Shown here piece by piece: positions 1-6,999 of a DNA stretch of 16,072 nt. How positions within the stretch are numbered: position 1 is the first letter of the stretch; every line of letters starts with the position of its first letter. Source of the stretch: DASXBJ01 sp036491755 (lineage in GTDB: Bacteria > Chloroflexota > Dormibacteria > Dormibacterales > Dormibacteraceae). The notes under the pieces were generated by a model. The model worked only from the letters and a program-made list of their open reading frames with translations. It did no database searches and was not told the origin of the DNA. The stretch is from positions 1 through 16,072 of the forward strand of contig DASXBJ010000081.1 in the NCBI GenBank assembly GCA_036491755.1, in the 5' to 3' direction. Both the position numbers and the translations under genes were made by a program.

Positions 1-135
1 CTCCGCTACTACCTCGACCTGCCTTTCGACGAGGTCGCAGAGATTTTGAAGACTTCTACCAAAGCCGCGAAATCGCGCACCTACCGTGTGCTGGAACGGC
101 TGCGGCTGAGCCCGGAGGTGCTCGCCGATGAATGA
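1..135 (+). CDS. RNA polymerase sigma factor, sigma-70 family (C-terminal end only)
   Basis: The frame is open from the first base to a TGA at 133-135 and gives 44 residues. It reads as the sigma region 4 helix-turn-helix that contacts the -35 element: LRYYLDLPFDEVAEIL, then a recognition helix around KAAKSRTYRVLERLR. This is the usual end of an ECF-type sigma factor, although the group cannot be fixed without region 2, which lies outside the window. Its last eight bases overlap the start of the next gene, a membrane protein with a short cytoplasmic N-terminus, so the two are probably translationally coupled as a sigma factor and its regulator. The family call is good and the subgroup is unknown. 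Confidence 0.8.
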   Translation, partial: LRYYLDLPFDEVAEILKTSTKAAKSRTYRVLERLRLSPEVLADE

Positions 136-1615
136 GACTGAGATTCGCGCACGCGTTCATGAGGCGTTCGGCGAAACGCGCTATCCGGCGGCGCTCTCGA
201 GTTGGGTTGAGGCACGGTTGTCAGAGTCGCCTCCGCGAACCCAAGTTCGCGCAACGGGCGTGGTCGCGGCGATCCTCACGCTACTGATCATCAGCACCCT
301 GGTCTTCACGCGCCTGCAGTCGGTTACTCGCGGGGAACCGTCCGCGACTCCCACGAGCGCTTCGAGCCCAACGAGCAGTCCGGTGCCGCCAACCGCGCAG
401 CTACCGCAGGCTGATCTCGACCGCGCTCACCTCAATGCTTCGGCGGCCGACCTCATCAAGCCGCTGAATCTCGTGTCCACGAGCAGCGGCCGCACAATAA
501 CGCTGATCGGGGCCTACGCCGACCCGGCGGAGACCATCCTGTTTTTGCGCACGACGCCGAACGGCGGATACGCGCAGGTCATGATCAACGATGACCTGGG
601 TCTCATCAACGCTGCGAGCACCGGGAGCTTCGGAAGCCTGGGGGACCAGATTTTTATCCTCGACGGCGGTCCCCACGCCGGATCCAACGGAATGGCGCAG
701 TTGAGCGTGAAAATCTTCGAGCTGGGCGGGTCGCCACCCACGACGCAGCGGACCCAGGGCAATTGGACTTTCTCGTTTCCGATCAAGGTCCAGCCGTCAA
801 CCAAGCTCACGCTCGATCCGGCCCCAGCTTCAATTGGAATCTGGAAGGTCAGCGTCGAGGCGGCCGAAGTGACCCCTTCGGTCATTCATTTCCAGGCTGT
901 GATCGACGGCGCGCTTGTTTCTGATATGAGCGAGTCGTCGGTCACATTGCTCGACGCCAACGGGCAGACGGTCCAGTCGATGGGCCTGAGCGCCGCGATC
1001 GCGATTCCAAAACAGGAGCTCACCTCAACCTCACCACGCAAGACACGCGTCAACGTGGCCTGGGCAAGGCCCAGTGGAGCGGGCTCGTTCCAGTTAAGGA
1101 TCACGGGCGGCGGCGGTCACTATCTGGGGTCGTTTTCCGTTCCTGCTCCGGCGGCGGGAGCGCCGAGGAAGGGCTATCCGGTGGCGCCGACGGACTTTCC
1201 TGCGTCGGATGCCGCGATCGATCTATCCGGAGCCTTCTCGGCGAGGATTGCAACCGGCCATCCCAGCCAGTGTGGATACGGCGCCGGTCCGTCCGGATCG
1301 GTCTTTGCTTTCGCAACCTGGGTCCAGGTGAACCAGGTCTGGTACCTGATCGAATTCACGACTGACCCGTCCGTGCGGCAGTACCACGGTCCTGGCACTT
1401 ACACCTCTATCGCAAGGATCTGGCCCTACGCGCCGTATGGTGCGGACCCGATATTCGCAGGCACGGCACAGCTGACGGTAAGCAAGGACAAATCTCCTGA
1501 CGCTGGCAGCGTGCAGGGCACTCTGACCTGGACGGCGGGCGGCTCGGAAAGATTCGACGTAATGGTCAGCGGGACATGGACTTGCACGTCCGGGGCGGCG
1601 CTGGGGCCTGGTTAG
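128..1615 (+). CDS. Single-pass membrane protein, putative anti-sigma or sigma-linked sensor
   Basis: This 495-residue protein is not a recognised named family. Visible layout: cytoplasmic N-terminus 1-42, one hydrophobic segment about 43-63, a Ser/Thr/Pro-rich linker about 70-94, then some 400 residues of mostly beta-type outer domain. Two Cys, at 382 and 486 in the last domain, could form a disulphide outside the membrane. The ATG at 128 overlaps the sigma-factor stop by eight bases, the arrangement typical of sigma/anti-sigma pairs. No zinc-binding H-x3-C-x2-C anti-sigma motif is seen in the N-terminus, so it would have to hold sigma by another kind of segment. The outer part recalls DUF4179-like sensor proteins of Firmicutes and Chloroflexota, but that is a resemblance only. 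The role as sigma regulator is inferred from context. Confidence 0.75.
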   Translation: MNETEIRARVHEAFGETRYPAALSSWVEARLSESPPRTQVRATGVVAAILTLLIISTLVFTRLQSVTRGEPSATPTSASSPTSSPVPPTAQLPQADLDRAHLNASAADLIKPLNLVSTSSGRTITLIGAYADPAETILFLRTTPNGGYAQVMINDDLGLINAASTGSFGSLGDQIFILDGGPHAGSNGMAQLSVKIFELGGSPPTTQRTQGNWTFSFPIKVQPSTKLTLDPAPASIGIWKVSVEAAEVTPSVIHFQAVIDGALVSDMSESSVTLLDANGQTVQSMGLSAAIAIPKQELTSTSPRKTRVNVAWARPSGAGSFQLRITGGGGHYLGSFSVPAPAAGAPRKGYPVAPTDFPASDAAIDLSGAFSARIATGHPSQCGYGAGPSGSVFAFATWVQVNQVWYLIEFTTDPSVRQYHGPGTYTSIARIWPYAPYGADPIFAGTAQLTVSKDKSPDAGSVQGTLTWTAGGSERFDVMVSGTWTCTSGAALGPG

Positions 1616-1891
1616 GTCCACACCTCGGCTTTCAGCCATGTCGGACCGCCAGCAACAACACCGGCTGCTGACGAGCGTTCCCGGCGACAACGAGTCGGGA
1701 CCAAGGGCATCGCCCTCCCAACCGCCCCCCGACCGACCCGGCTTGAGTTCCGAAACCGGGCCCGCTATGGTGGACTGGTGGGAGTGCTGACCCGCCGCCG
1801 CGCGGTGGACCATTGCCGGTGCTACTCGGCGCTCTGTACCTGCTGCGTCCCGACCCTGACTTAGTCAACGCAGCATTCAATGGAGGTTCCG
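1616..1891. other. Intergenic region with two small hairpins and no gene
   Basis: No convincing coding frame lies in these 276 bases. Two inverted repeats are visible: AGGGC-ATC-GCCCT at 1704-1716, and CCCGG at 1737-1741 pairing with CCGGG at 1756-1760. Neither is followed by a T-run, so any role as a terminator of the sigma operon is weak. The 3' part should hold the promoter of the carbonic anhydrase gene, but no clear -35/-10 pair could be picked out. Confidence 0.4.
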
Positions 1892-2401
1892 ATGAGCGTC
1901 ACCGATGAGCTCGTGCGCAACAATGAGGCCTATTCGCGATCGTTCACCAAGGGCGACCTTCCGATGCCGCCCGCCAAGCACCTGGCGGTCCTCGCTTGCA
2001 TGGACGCCAGGCTCGACGTCCACAAGATCCTCGGCCTGCAGGAGGGCGAAGCGCATGTCATCCGCAACGCGGGCGGCGTGGCGACCGATGACGCGATCCG
2101 CTCGCTGACCATCTCGCAGCGCCTGCTCGGCACCAAGGAGATCGTCCTGCTCCACCACACAGACTGCGGCATGCTGACCTTCAAGGACGACGACGTCAAG
2201 GCCAAGATCGAAAAGGAGGTCGGGATCCGGCCGCAATTCGCGCTGGAAGCGTTCGACAGCCTCGAGGGCGACGTGGAGCAATCGATCGCGCGGATCAAGG
2301 CCAGCCCGTTCATCCCCAACAAGACGAACATCCGGGGCTTCGTCTACGACGTGAAGACCGGCCGCCTGGACGAGGTTCGGGTCGCCGCCGGCGCTCGCTA
2401 G
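1892..2401 (+). CDS. Beta-class carbonic anhydrase (Rv1284-like)
   Basis: This soluble zinc enzyme interconverts CO2 and bicarbonate. The 169-residue protein has all beta-class signatures: zinc ligands Cys36, His89 and Cys92 (in ACMDAR and HHTDCGM) and the Asp38-Arg40 dyad. The short length and the segments LPMPPAKH, EGEAHVIRNAGG and ISQRLLGTKEIVLLHHTDCG closely match the mycobacterial Rv1284 type. I chose ATG 1892 over the upstream ATG 1880 because GGAGG at 1882-1886 then sits five bases before the start, whereas ATG 1880 has no ribosome-binding site and would overlap it. The gene stands alone, with 276 bases before it and a strong hairpin after it, so it is likely monocistronic. It probably supplies bicarbonate for carboxylation and pH balance. 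Confidence 0.95.
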   Translation: MSVTDELVRNNEAYSRSFTKGDLPMPPAKHLAVLACMDARLDVHKILGLQEGEAHVIRNAGGVATDDAIRSLTISQRLLGTKEIVLLHHTDCGMLTFKDDDVKAKIEKEVGIRPQFALEAFDSLEGDVEQSIARIKASPFIPNKTNIRGFVYDVKTGRLDEVRVAAGAR

Positions 2402-2412
2402 CCAATCGATGG

Positions 2413-2444
2413 AGGGCGCCTCGCGCGTTCGGGCGAGGCGCCTT
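2413..2444 (+). terminator. Terminator-like hairpin after the carbonic anhydrase gene
   Basis: GGCGCCTCGC at 2415-2424 pairs perfectly with GCGAGGCGCC at 2433-2442 around an eight-base loop, and G2414-T2443 and A2413-T2444 extend it to 12 pairs. Only two T follow, so it is not a textbook intrinsic terminator. Its place 11 bases after the stop codon and before an unrelated gene still fits a transcription stop or an RNA 3'-end stabiliser. Confidence 0.65.
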
Positions 2445-2470
2445 CCAAACCTCGCATAAGCTTGCAGTCC

Positions 2471-2722
2471 ATGAGACTGGCTCTCGGCAACATCTTCTCC
2501 TGGCTCGTGACCGCGCTCTTCGGGGTCCTCAGCCTGGCCCTGGGATTCGAGAGCTGGGCGCTTCTGACCGGCCACACTCCGATCACCTACTACATACGGC
2601 CCGCGGTGCATTCGTATCCCGGCTACGCCTTCGTCATCGCTGTGGTGATCGGCATGCTGCTCGGCCATTTCCTCTGGGGACCCGCGCGAGGCCGGACTTC
2701 ACCGAGCGGGGACCCCAGGTGA
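2471..2722 (+). CDS. Small two-helix membrane protein, copy A of a tandem pair
   Basis: This 83-residue protein has hydrophobic segments at about 7-31 and 51-69. The conserved-looking end is YAFVIAVVIGMLLGHFLW, followed by a short polar tail. It has no family I can name; the ending resembles small membrane proteins I recall from actinobacterial genomes and phages. The start is ATG 2471; TTG 2462 in frame is an alternative. Neither has a clear Shine-Dalgarno sequence, so a leaderless transcript is possible. Its last bases overlap the next gene as GTGA, and that neighbour shares the same C-terminal pattern, so the two look like a duplicated, co-translated pair. Function unknown. Confidence 0.65.
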   Translation: MRLALGNIFSWLVTALFGVLSLALGFESWALLTGHTPITYYIRPAVHSYPGYAFVIAVVIGMLLGHFLWGPARGRTSPSGDPR

Positions 2723-2931
2723 CTTTCACTCCGGACGCGATCATCTCGCTGATCGCGACCGCGGCTTCGCTCGTGGCGTTCCTCCTCATGCTCGAGGAAT
2801 CGATCGCGATTCGCCGCGGCCGCGATCCGCTGAGCAACGGCGTCCGCTCGGTGGTGAGGCGTGTTCCCCGGGCCACCTATGCGTTCGCAGTCGTCGTCGG
2901 GATGGTGCTGGGCCACCTCCTCTGGCCATAA
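2719..2931 (+). CDS. Small two-helix membrane protein, copy B of a tandem pair
   Basis: This 70-residue protein has hydrophobic segments at about 8-24 and 53-69 and a basic stretch between them (IRRGRDP, RSVVRRVPR). Its end, YAFAVVVGMVLGHLLWP, aligns with the end of the preceding gene (shared pattern YAF, AVV, GM, LGH, LW), and a Glu-containing segment after the first helix (MLEES against GFESW) also lines up. GTG 2719 overlaps the previous stop codon as GTGA, a sign of translational coupling. The next gene, an EamA transporter, is directly downstream, so the pair might be accessory to it, but this is a guess. No function is recognised. Confidence 0.65.
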   Translation: MTFTPDAIISLIATAASLVAFLLMLEESIAIRRGRDPLSNGVRSVVRRVPRATYAFAVVVGMVLGHLLWP

Positions 2932-2966
2932 AAGCGGCAGCGCCGGCTTCCCTCCGCGCCGAGTGG

Positions 2967-3848
2967 GTGGGAACGGCGATGGTGCTGATCTCCGCGACCG
3001 GCTTCGGAACGCTGGCGATCTTCGCCAAGATGGCGTACGCATCTGGTCTAGGCGCTGAGCAGACGCTGGCCTTTCGATTCACCCTGGCCGCTCTCGGGAT
3101 GTGGGTCCTGGCGGCGCTCGCGGGGCAGAATCCTCTGCGGCTGGCCCGCACTGACCTGGTCACGCTCGGCCTGCTCGGCGCGGTCGTGTACACCGGCCAG
3201 TCCCTCACCTACTTCATCGCGCTGCAAACGTTGCCGGCATCCGTGGTGGTTCTGATCGCCTACATCTATCCGAGCCTGGTCGTCGCCGCCGGATGGGTGT
3301 TCCTGAAGCGCAAGGTCTCCGTGTGGCATGGGGTCGCGCTCGCAGCGAGCTTTCTCGGCGTGGCGATGCTCGTGGGAGGTGCGCGGTTCCAGATCGCGTG
3401 GGCGCTGGTCTTCGCGATCGCGTCACCGACGATCTATACCGCTTACATCCTCATCGGTGAGCGCGTGATGCGCTCCGTCCCGGCGCTGGCCGCGAGCGCG
3501 ATCATCATCTCGGGCGCGGCGCTCGCCTTCTGCGTGCTCGCGGCATTCAGCCACCAGCTCGCGGCGCCGCGCACCACCGGCGGATGGTTCGACGCGATCG
3601 GCATCGCGCTGTTTCCGACCATGCTCGCCATCTCGCTTTTCCTCGCGGGCCTGCCTCGGATCGGCGCCGCCCGCGCGGCTCTCATCAGCACCTGGGAGCC
3701 GGTGGTCACGGTCATCCTCGCGGTTGCCCTGCTCGGCGACAGGCTGTCCGGGCTGCAGCTGGTTGGAGGCGCGCTCGTGCTCGGGGCGGTGATCGTCGTC
3801 CAGGTTGCCCACCTGTGGCGTCCTGGTGCGTCCAACGCTTTGAAGTGA
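2967..3848 (+). CDS. EamA/DMT-superfamily transporter, ten transmembrane helices
   Basis: This inner-membrane carrier belongs to the drug/metabolite transporter superfamily and likely exports or imports a small metabolite or amino acid; the substrate cannot be read from sequence. The 293 residues hold two EamA repeats of about five helices each. The first ends near SLVVAAGWVFLKRKVS, and the second shows the typical STWEPVVTVILAVALLGDR pattern, whose Glu-Pro is characteristic. The GTG at 2967 is the first ordinary start, but the frame stays open upstream to ATA 2928, which overlaps the previous stop as ATAA and would give an N-terminus IKAAAPASLRAEW. The true start may therefore be 39 bases earlier. 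It is probably co-transcribed with the two small membrane genes before it. Confidence 0.88.
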   Translation: MGTAMVLISATGFGTLAIFAKMAYASGLGAEQTLAFRFTLAALGMWVLAALAGQNPLRLARTDLVTLGLLGAVVYTGQSLTYFIALQTLPASVVVLIAYIYPSLVVAAGWVFLKRKVSVWHGVALAASFLGVAMLVGGARFQIAWALVFAIASPTIYTAYILIGERVMRSVPALAASAIIISGAALAFCVLAAFSHQLAAPRTTGGWFDAIGIALFPTMLAISLFLAGLPRIGAARAALISTWEPVVTVILAVALLGDRLSGLQLVGGALVLGAVIVVQVAHLWRPGASNALK

Positions 3849-3855
3849 GCCGCGG

Positions 3856-3881
3856 CCCTTGCCCTCTAACAATAGGAAGGG
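3856..3881 (+). promoter_or_regulatory. Hairpin covering the putative ribosome-binding site of the UbiB-family gene
   Basis: CCCTT at 3856-3860 can pair with AAGGG at 3877-3881, and CCT at 3863-3865 with AGG at 3874-3876, leaving a two-base bulge and an eight-base loop. The 3' arm is the purine-rich AGGAAGGGGG that would serve GTG 3893. The fold could limit initiation of the kinase gene. It is short and may be chance. Confidence 0.25.
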
Positions 3882-3892
3882 GGTTCAGGGAG

Positions 3893-5569
3893 GTGCGCGT
3901 TGCTCCATTGATGGGCATATCCCTGCGACCCGAGCACCTGCGCCGGTACAAGGACATCACTCTTTTGCTGGCCAAGTACGGCAGGGCCGGAATGGTCAAG
4001 GACGCCGGGCTGGAGGAGGCCCTCGACGGCGAGTCTCCCAACGGCGCCTCGTCAGCCGACGCCGAGGCGCTCGCCGCCGATCTGGAGAAGCTCGGCCCGA
4101 CCTTCATCAAGCTGGGCCAGGTCCTGTCGACCCGCTACGACCTGCTGCCGGACGTTTACGTGCGGGCCCTGGCGCGCCTGCAGGACGACGTGGCCCCCTT
4201 TCCATTCGCGGAGGTCGAGCAGATCGTCAACTCCGAGCTCGGCCTGCGGATGTCGAAGGCATTTGCCGACTTCGAAGCGGTTCCCATCGCCGCCGCCAGC
4301 CTCGGCCAGGTCCATCGCGCCACGCTCCGAGACGGCCGCCGGGTCGCCGTCAAGGTGCAGCGCCCCGGCGTCAAGAAGACGGTCGCCGACGACCTGGACG
4401 CCCTTGAGCAGATCGCGGATTGGATCGATGAACACACGGAGTTCGGTCGCAATCACAACCTCAAGGGCTTCCTTGACGAGTTCCGCAAGAGCCTCATGCG
4501 AGAGCTCGACTATCGCCGCGAGGCGCAGAACCTCGTCACCCTCGGCAAGAACCTCGAGGAGTTCGCGCTCATCGTGGTGCCTCAGCCGGTCGACGACTAC
4601 ACGACCAGCCGCGTGCTCACGATGGATTACATCGATGGGACGAAGATCACCAAGCTGAGCCCGGTCGCGCGCCTGGAGCTGCCAGGCGCCGAGCTGGCCG
4701 ACCAGCTGTTTCGCGCCTACCTGAAGCAGATCCTCATCGACGGCTTCTTCCACGCAGATCCTCATCCGGGCAACGTCTTCATCACGCGCGACCACAAGCT
4801 GGCGCTGCTGGACCTCGGCATGGTCGCCTACATCCCGCCGCAGATGCAGTCGCAGTTGACACAGCTCGTTCTCGCGATCAGCGAGGGTCGCAGCGACGAC
4901 GTCGTGACATATGCCCTGCAGGTGTCGCAGCGTTCACCGCAGTACGACGAAGCCGGCTTCGCAAGGGCGATCGCCGACCTCGTCGCGACTCAGCAGAACA
5001 AGACCCTGGAGCAGACGGAGGTGGGAAAGGTCGTCCTCGAGATCCTGACCCTGTCCGGGCGCTTCGGCGTGATCCTCGCGCCCGAGCTCGGCATGCTCGG
5101 CCGCGCACTTCTGAACCTCGACGAGGCGGGTTCTCTGCTCGACCCGAAGTTCAATCCCAACGAAGCGATCCGCGAGAGCGCCGCCGAGATCGTGCGCCGG
5201 CGCATCGCGCAGAGCGCGTCGCCTGGCCGCATGTTCCAGAACCTGATCGAGATGAAGGAGTTCGCCGAGCGGATGCCCGCTCGGGTCAATAAGATTCTCG
5301 ACTCGGTCGCGAACAACGAGTTCGAGATCCGGGTCTCGGCATTCGACGAGAACAAGCTCATGAGCGGCCTGCAGAAGATCGCCAATCGCATCACTCTCGG
5401 GCTGCTCATGGCGGCCCTGATCATCGGAGCGGCGATGCTCATGCAGGTCTCGACGACCTTCCGCATCTTCGGCTATCCGGGGCTGGCCATCATCTTCTTC
5501 ACGCTCGCCGCGATCGGGGGCATCGGCCTGATGCTCCAGATCCTGCGCGATGAGCGTCGGGTCAGCTAG
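3893..5569 (+). CDS. UbiB/AarF/ABC1-family atypical kinase
   Basis: This membrane-associated ABC1-type protein kinase-like ATPase belongs to the family that supports isoprenoid-quinone biosynthesis or lipid homeostasis. The 558 residues show the full signature: the KxGQ motif (FIKLGQ, 71-76), the Ala-rich nucleotide loop AAASLGQV (133-140) replacing the usual Gly-rich loop, Lys154 in VAVK, Glu210 in DYRREAQN, the catalytic HADPHPGN (287-294) and metal-binding DLG (307-309). Two hydrophobic helices close the C-terminus, as usual. The frame is open far upstream into the transporter gene. GTG 3893 was chosen because AGGAAGGGGG ends nine bases before it; ATG 3911 is the alternative. It follows the EamA gene by 44 bases and overlaps the opposite-strand phosphatase gene by eight. 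The quinone role is family knowledge; no quinone genes are nearby. Confidence 0.93.
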   Translation: MRVAPLMGISLRPEHLRRYKDITLLLAKYGRAGMVKDAGLEEALDGESPNGASSADAEALAADLEKLGPTFIKLGQVLSTRYDLLPDVYVRALARLQDDVAPFPFAEVEQIVNSELGLRMSKAFADFEAVPIAAASLGQVHRATLRDGRRVAVKVQRPGVKKTVADDLDALEQIADWIDEHTEFGRNHNLKGFLDEFRKSLMRELDYRREAQNLVTLGKNLEEFALIVVPQPVDDYTTSRVLTMDYIDGTKITKLSPVARLELPGAELADQLFRAYLKQILIDGFFHADPHPGNVFITRDHKLALLDLGMVAYIPPQMQSQLTQLVLAISEGRSDDVVTYALQVSQRSPQYDEAGFARAIADLVATQQNKTLEQTEVGKVVLEILTLSGRFGVILAPELGMLGRALLNLDEAGSLLDPKFNPNEAIRESAAEIVRRRIAQSASPGRMFQNLIEMKEFAERMPARVNKILDSVANNEFEIRVSAFDENKLMSGLQKIANRITLGLLMAALIIGAAMLMQVSTTFRIFGYPGLAIIFFTLAAIGGIGLMLQILRDERRVS

Positions 5570-6995
5570 CCGCCAGCCGGTCCCGCAACCCGCACAGTAT
5601 CGGGTGCATCTGATGGGCGCCGATGATGCGCGTCGTGTCGATTCCCCACTCCTTTTTCGCGAGGACGAAGGGGAGCAGCTGCTCGCCGCCGATGGAGCCG
5701 TGGCCGCCGGCCTGGTTCTCGAAGTTGATCTGCTTCCCGTTGCTGAAGGATCCGAACACGACCAAATCTCCCGCCGCCTCGAAGGAGTTGAGGCGCGACA
5801 GCTGCGAATGCAGGATGGCGGGGTCGTCGTACTGGGCGAGGGTCGACTCCAGGGCATCGCCGCGCAGCTCGACGCCTGACTTCATGAACACGTCGGCCGT
5901 TCCGTCGCGGGCCATGAGGAGGGCGACCTCTTGCAGCGCCGACATCTGCACCGCGAGGTCGGGATGCCTGCGCACGACCTCCGCGAAGCCGAGCCGTTTC
6001 GGCTCACCCTCGAAATAGATGTGCGCCAGGCCTCCAGAGGCCGTGATATTGACCTGGCCCTTGGCCTCCGACTCCGGAGGTCCGAAGGTCTTGCCCTTCG
6101 TCTCCCTCACCCGGAAGCCGGGCAGCCAGCTCGCGACAAGCTCGCCAAATGCCGGCTTGCCCCTCTGCTTGAAGTGGACGGTGTCGATCTGGCCGTGGTC
6201 TGACAGGACAACCAGCTCGTAGCGGCCGTCGCGCGCCTCGGCGATCTTCCGGATCGAACGATCGACATGCTTCAAGATCCGAAGCGACGACGAGTCGTCA
6301 GGTCCAAACGCGTGGCCCGTTTCATCGAATGCGTAGAAGCCGGCGTAGATCGGAGAAAAGCCCTCCTGCATCGCCTTTTCCACCGCGTAGCGGGTGATGT
6401 GGTGGACGAAGATCTCCTCGAGCACCTCGCTGACGACGTAGGCGCGCGCCGGCCGCTGGCCGCTGGCTCGCGACGCTGTGTACTCCTGGACCGTGCGGCC
6501 GAGCACGAGCCCTGTCTGCATGATCAGGTCCCCGATGTGCGCCGGGTTGGCGAGGTAAGGCAGGATCACGTTCCAGGCCGAGCGCGACCTGTCGTCCTTG
6601 GAGTAGGTCCGGTCCTGGTACGCGATGCCGAAATCGTCCGCCGCCCCGGCCGGGTAGCAGGCCGCAATGCTCGCGCCATCCTGGGTCAGAGGGCGGCACC
6701 CTTGGAAATATTTGTCCGCGACCTTCTTGAACGTCGACCCGGCCCCGAACTGGACGAGCACGCGGCGCTCGCGATCCCACCATCGAAAGCTCGGAATCTC
6801 CGAGTTGTCCCCGTACAGGATGCCTGCCTGGACGAAGGGCGTCGTCGAAGGCAGGCCGCACCGATAGCGGTGGATCTCATACCCCTCGGACTCGATCAGG
6901 TGCTTGAGGAAGGGAAGGTCCCCCTCCCGCAATCCCTCTTCGAGCGAGTCGGCGCCCAGGCCGTCGATGTGCATGATCACGAGCTTGCGTGCCAG
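5562..6995 (-). CDS. Alkaline phosphatase superfamily (NPP-like) phosphohydrolase
   Basis: This two-metal phosphomonoester or phosphodiester hydrolase has an unknown substrate. Read from CTG 6995 it has 477 residues, with family metal ligands in order: Asp11 in MHIDGLG, a Ser/Thr nucleophile region in GLPSTTPFVQAG (about 48-59), Asp and His in FDETGHAFGPD, Asp-His in VLSDHG, and a last His in AGGHGSIGGEQ. No signal peptide or membrane helix is visible, so it looks cytoplasmic. The frame is open to 7097, but that overlaps the upstream gene. GGAGG (minus strand, 7005-7009) stands nine bases before CTG 6995, giving MARKLVIMHIDG; GTG 6980 and TTG 7013 are alternatives. It lies four bases after an EEP-family gene in the same operon and ends tail-to-tail with the kinase gene, sharing TCAGCTAG. 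Confidence 0.88.
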   Translation of the reverse strand: MARKLVIMHIDGLGADSLEEGLREGDLPFLKHLIESEGYEIHRYRCGLPSTTPFVQAGILYGDNSEIPSFRWWDRERRVLVQFGAGSTFKKVADKYFQGCRPLTQDGASIAACYPAGAADDFGIAYQDRTYSKDDRSRSAWNVILPYLANPAHIGDLIMQTGLVLGRTVQEYTASRASGQRPARAYVVSEVLEEIFVHHITRYAVEKAMQEGFSPIYAGFYAFDETGHAFGPDDSSSLRILKHVDRSIRKIAEARDGRYELVVLSDHGQIDTVHFKQRGKPAFGELVASWLPGFRVRETKGKTFGPPESEAKGQVNITASGGLAHIYFEGEPKRLGFAEVVRRHPDLAVQMSALQEVALLMARDGTADVFMKSGVELRGDALESTLAQYDDPAILHSQLSRLNSFEAAGDLVVFGSFSNGKQINFENQAGGHGSIGGEQLLPFVLAKKEWGIDTTRIIGAHQMHPILCGLRDRLAAS

Positions 6996-6999
6996 GTCG

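Noticed and set aside
1632..1880. 82-codon minus-strand frame in the intergenic region before the carbonic anhydrase
   Set aside because: Low-complexity Gly/Pro/Arg composition, no ribosome-binding site or recognised domain; typical chance frame in GC-rich DNA.
3584..3892. Long upstream extension of the UbiB-family reading frame
   Set aside because: It overlaps the EamA gene in another frame, is Arg/Pro/Gly-rich like a GC-rich shadow, and is not part of the kinase family; GTG 3893 with a ribosome-binding site is a better start.
4052..4795. 247-codon minus-strand frame opposite the kinase gene
   Set aside because: It is the complement-strand shadow of the UbiB-family gene, full of Glu/Asp/Arg/Val without any motif.
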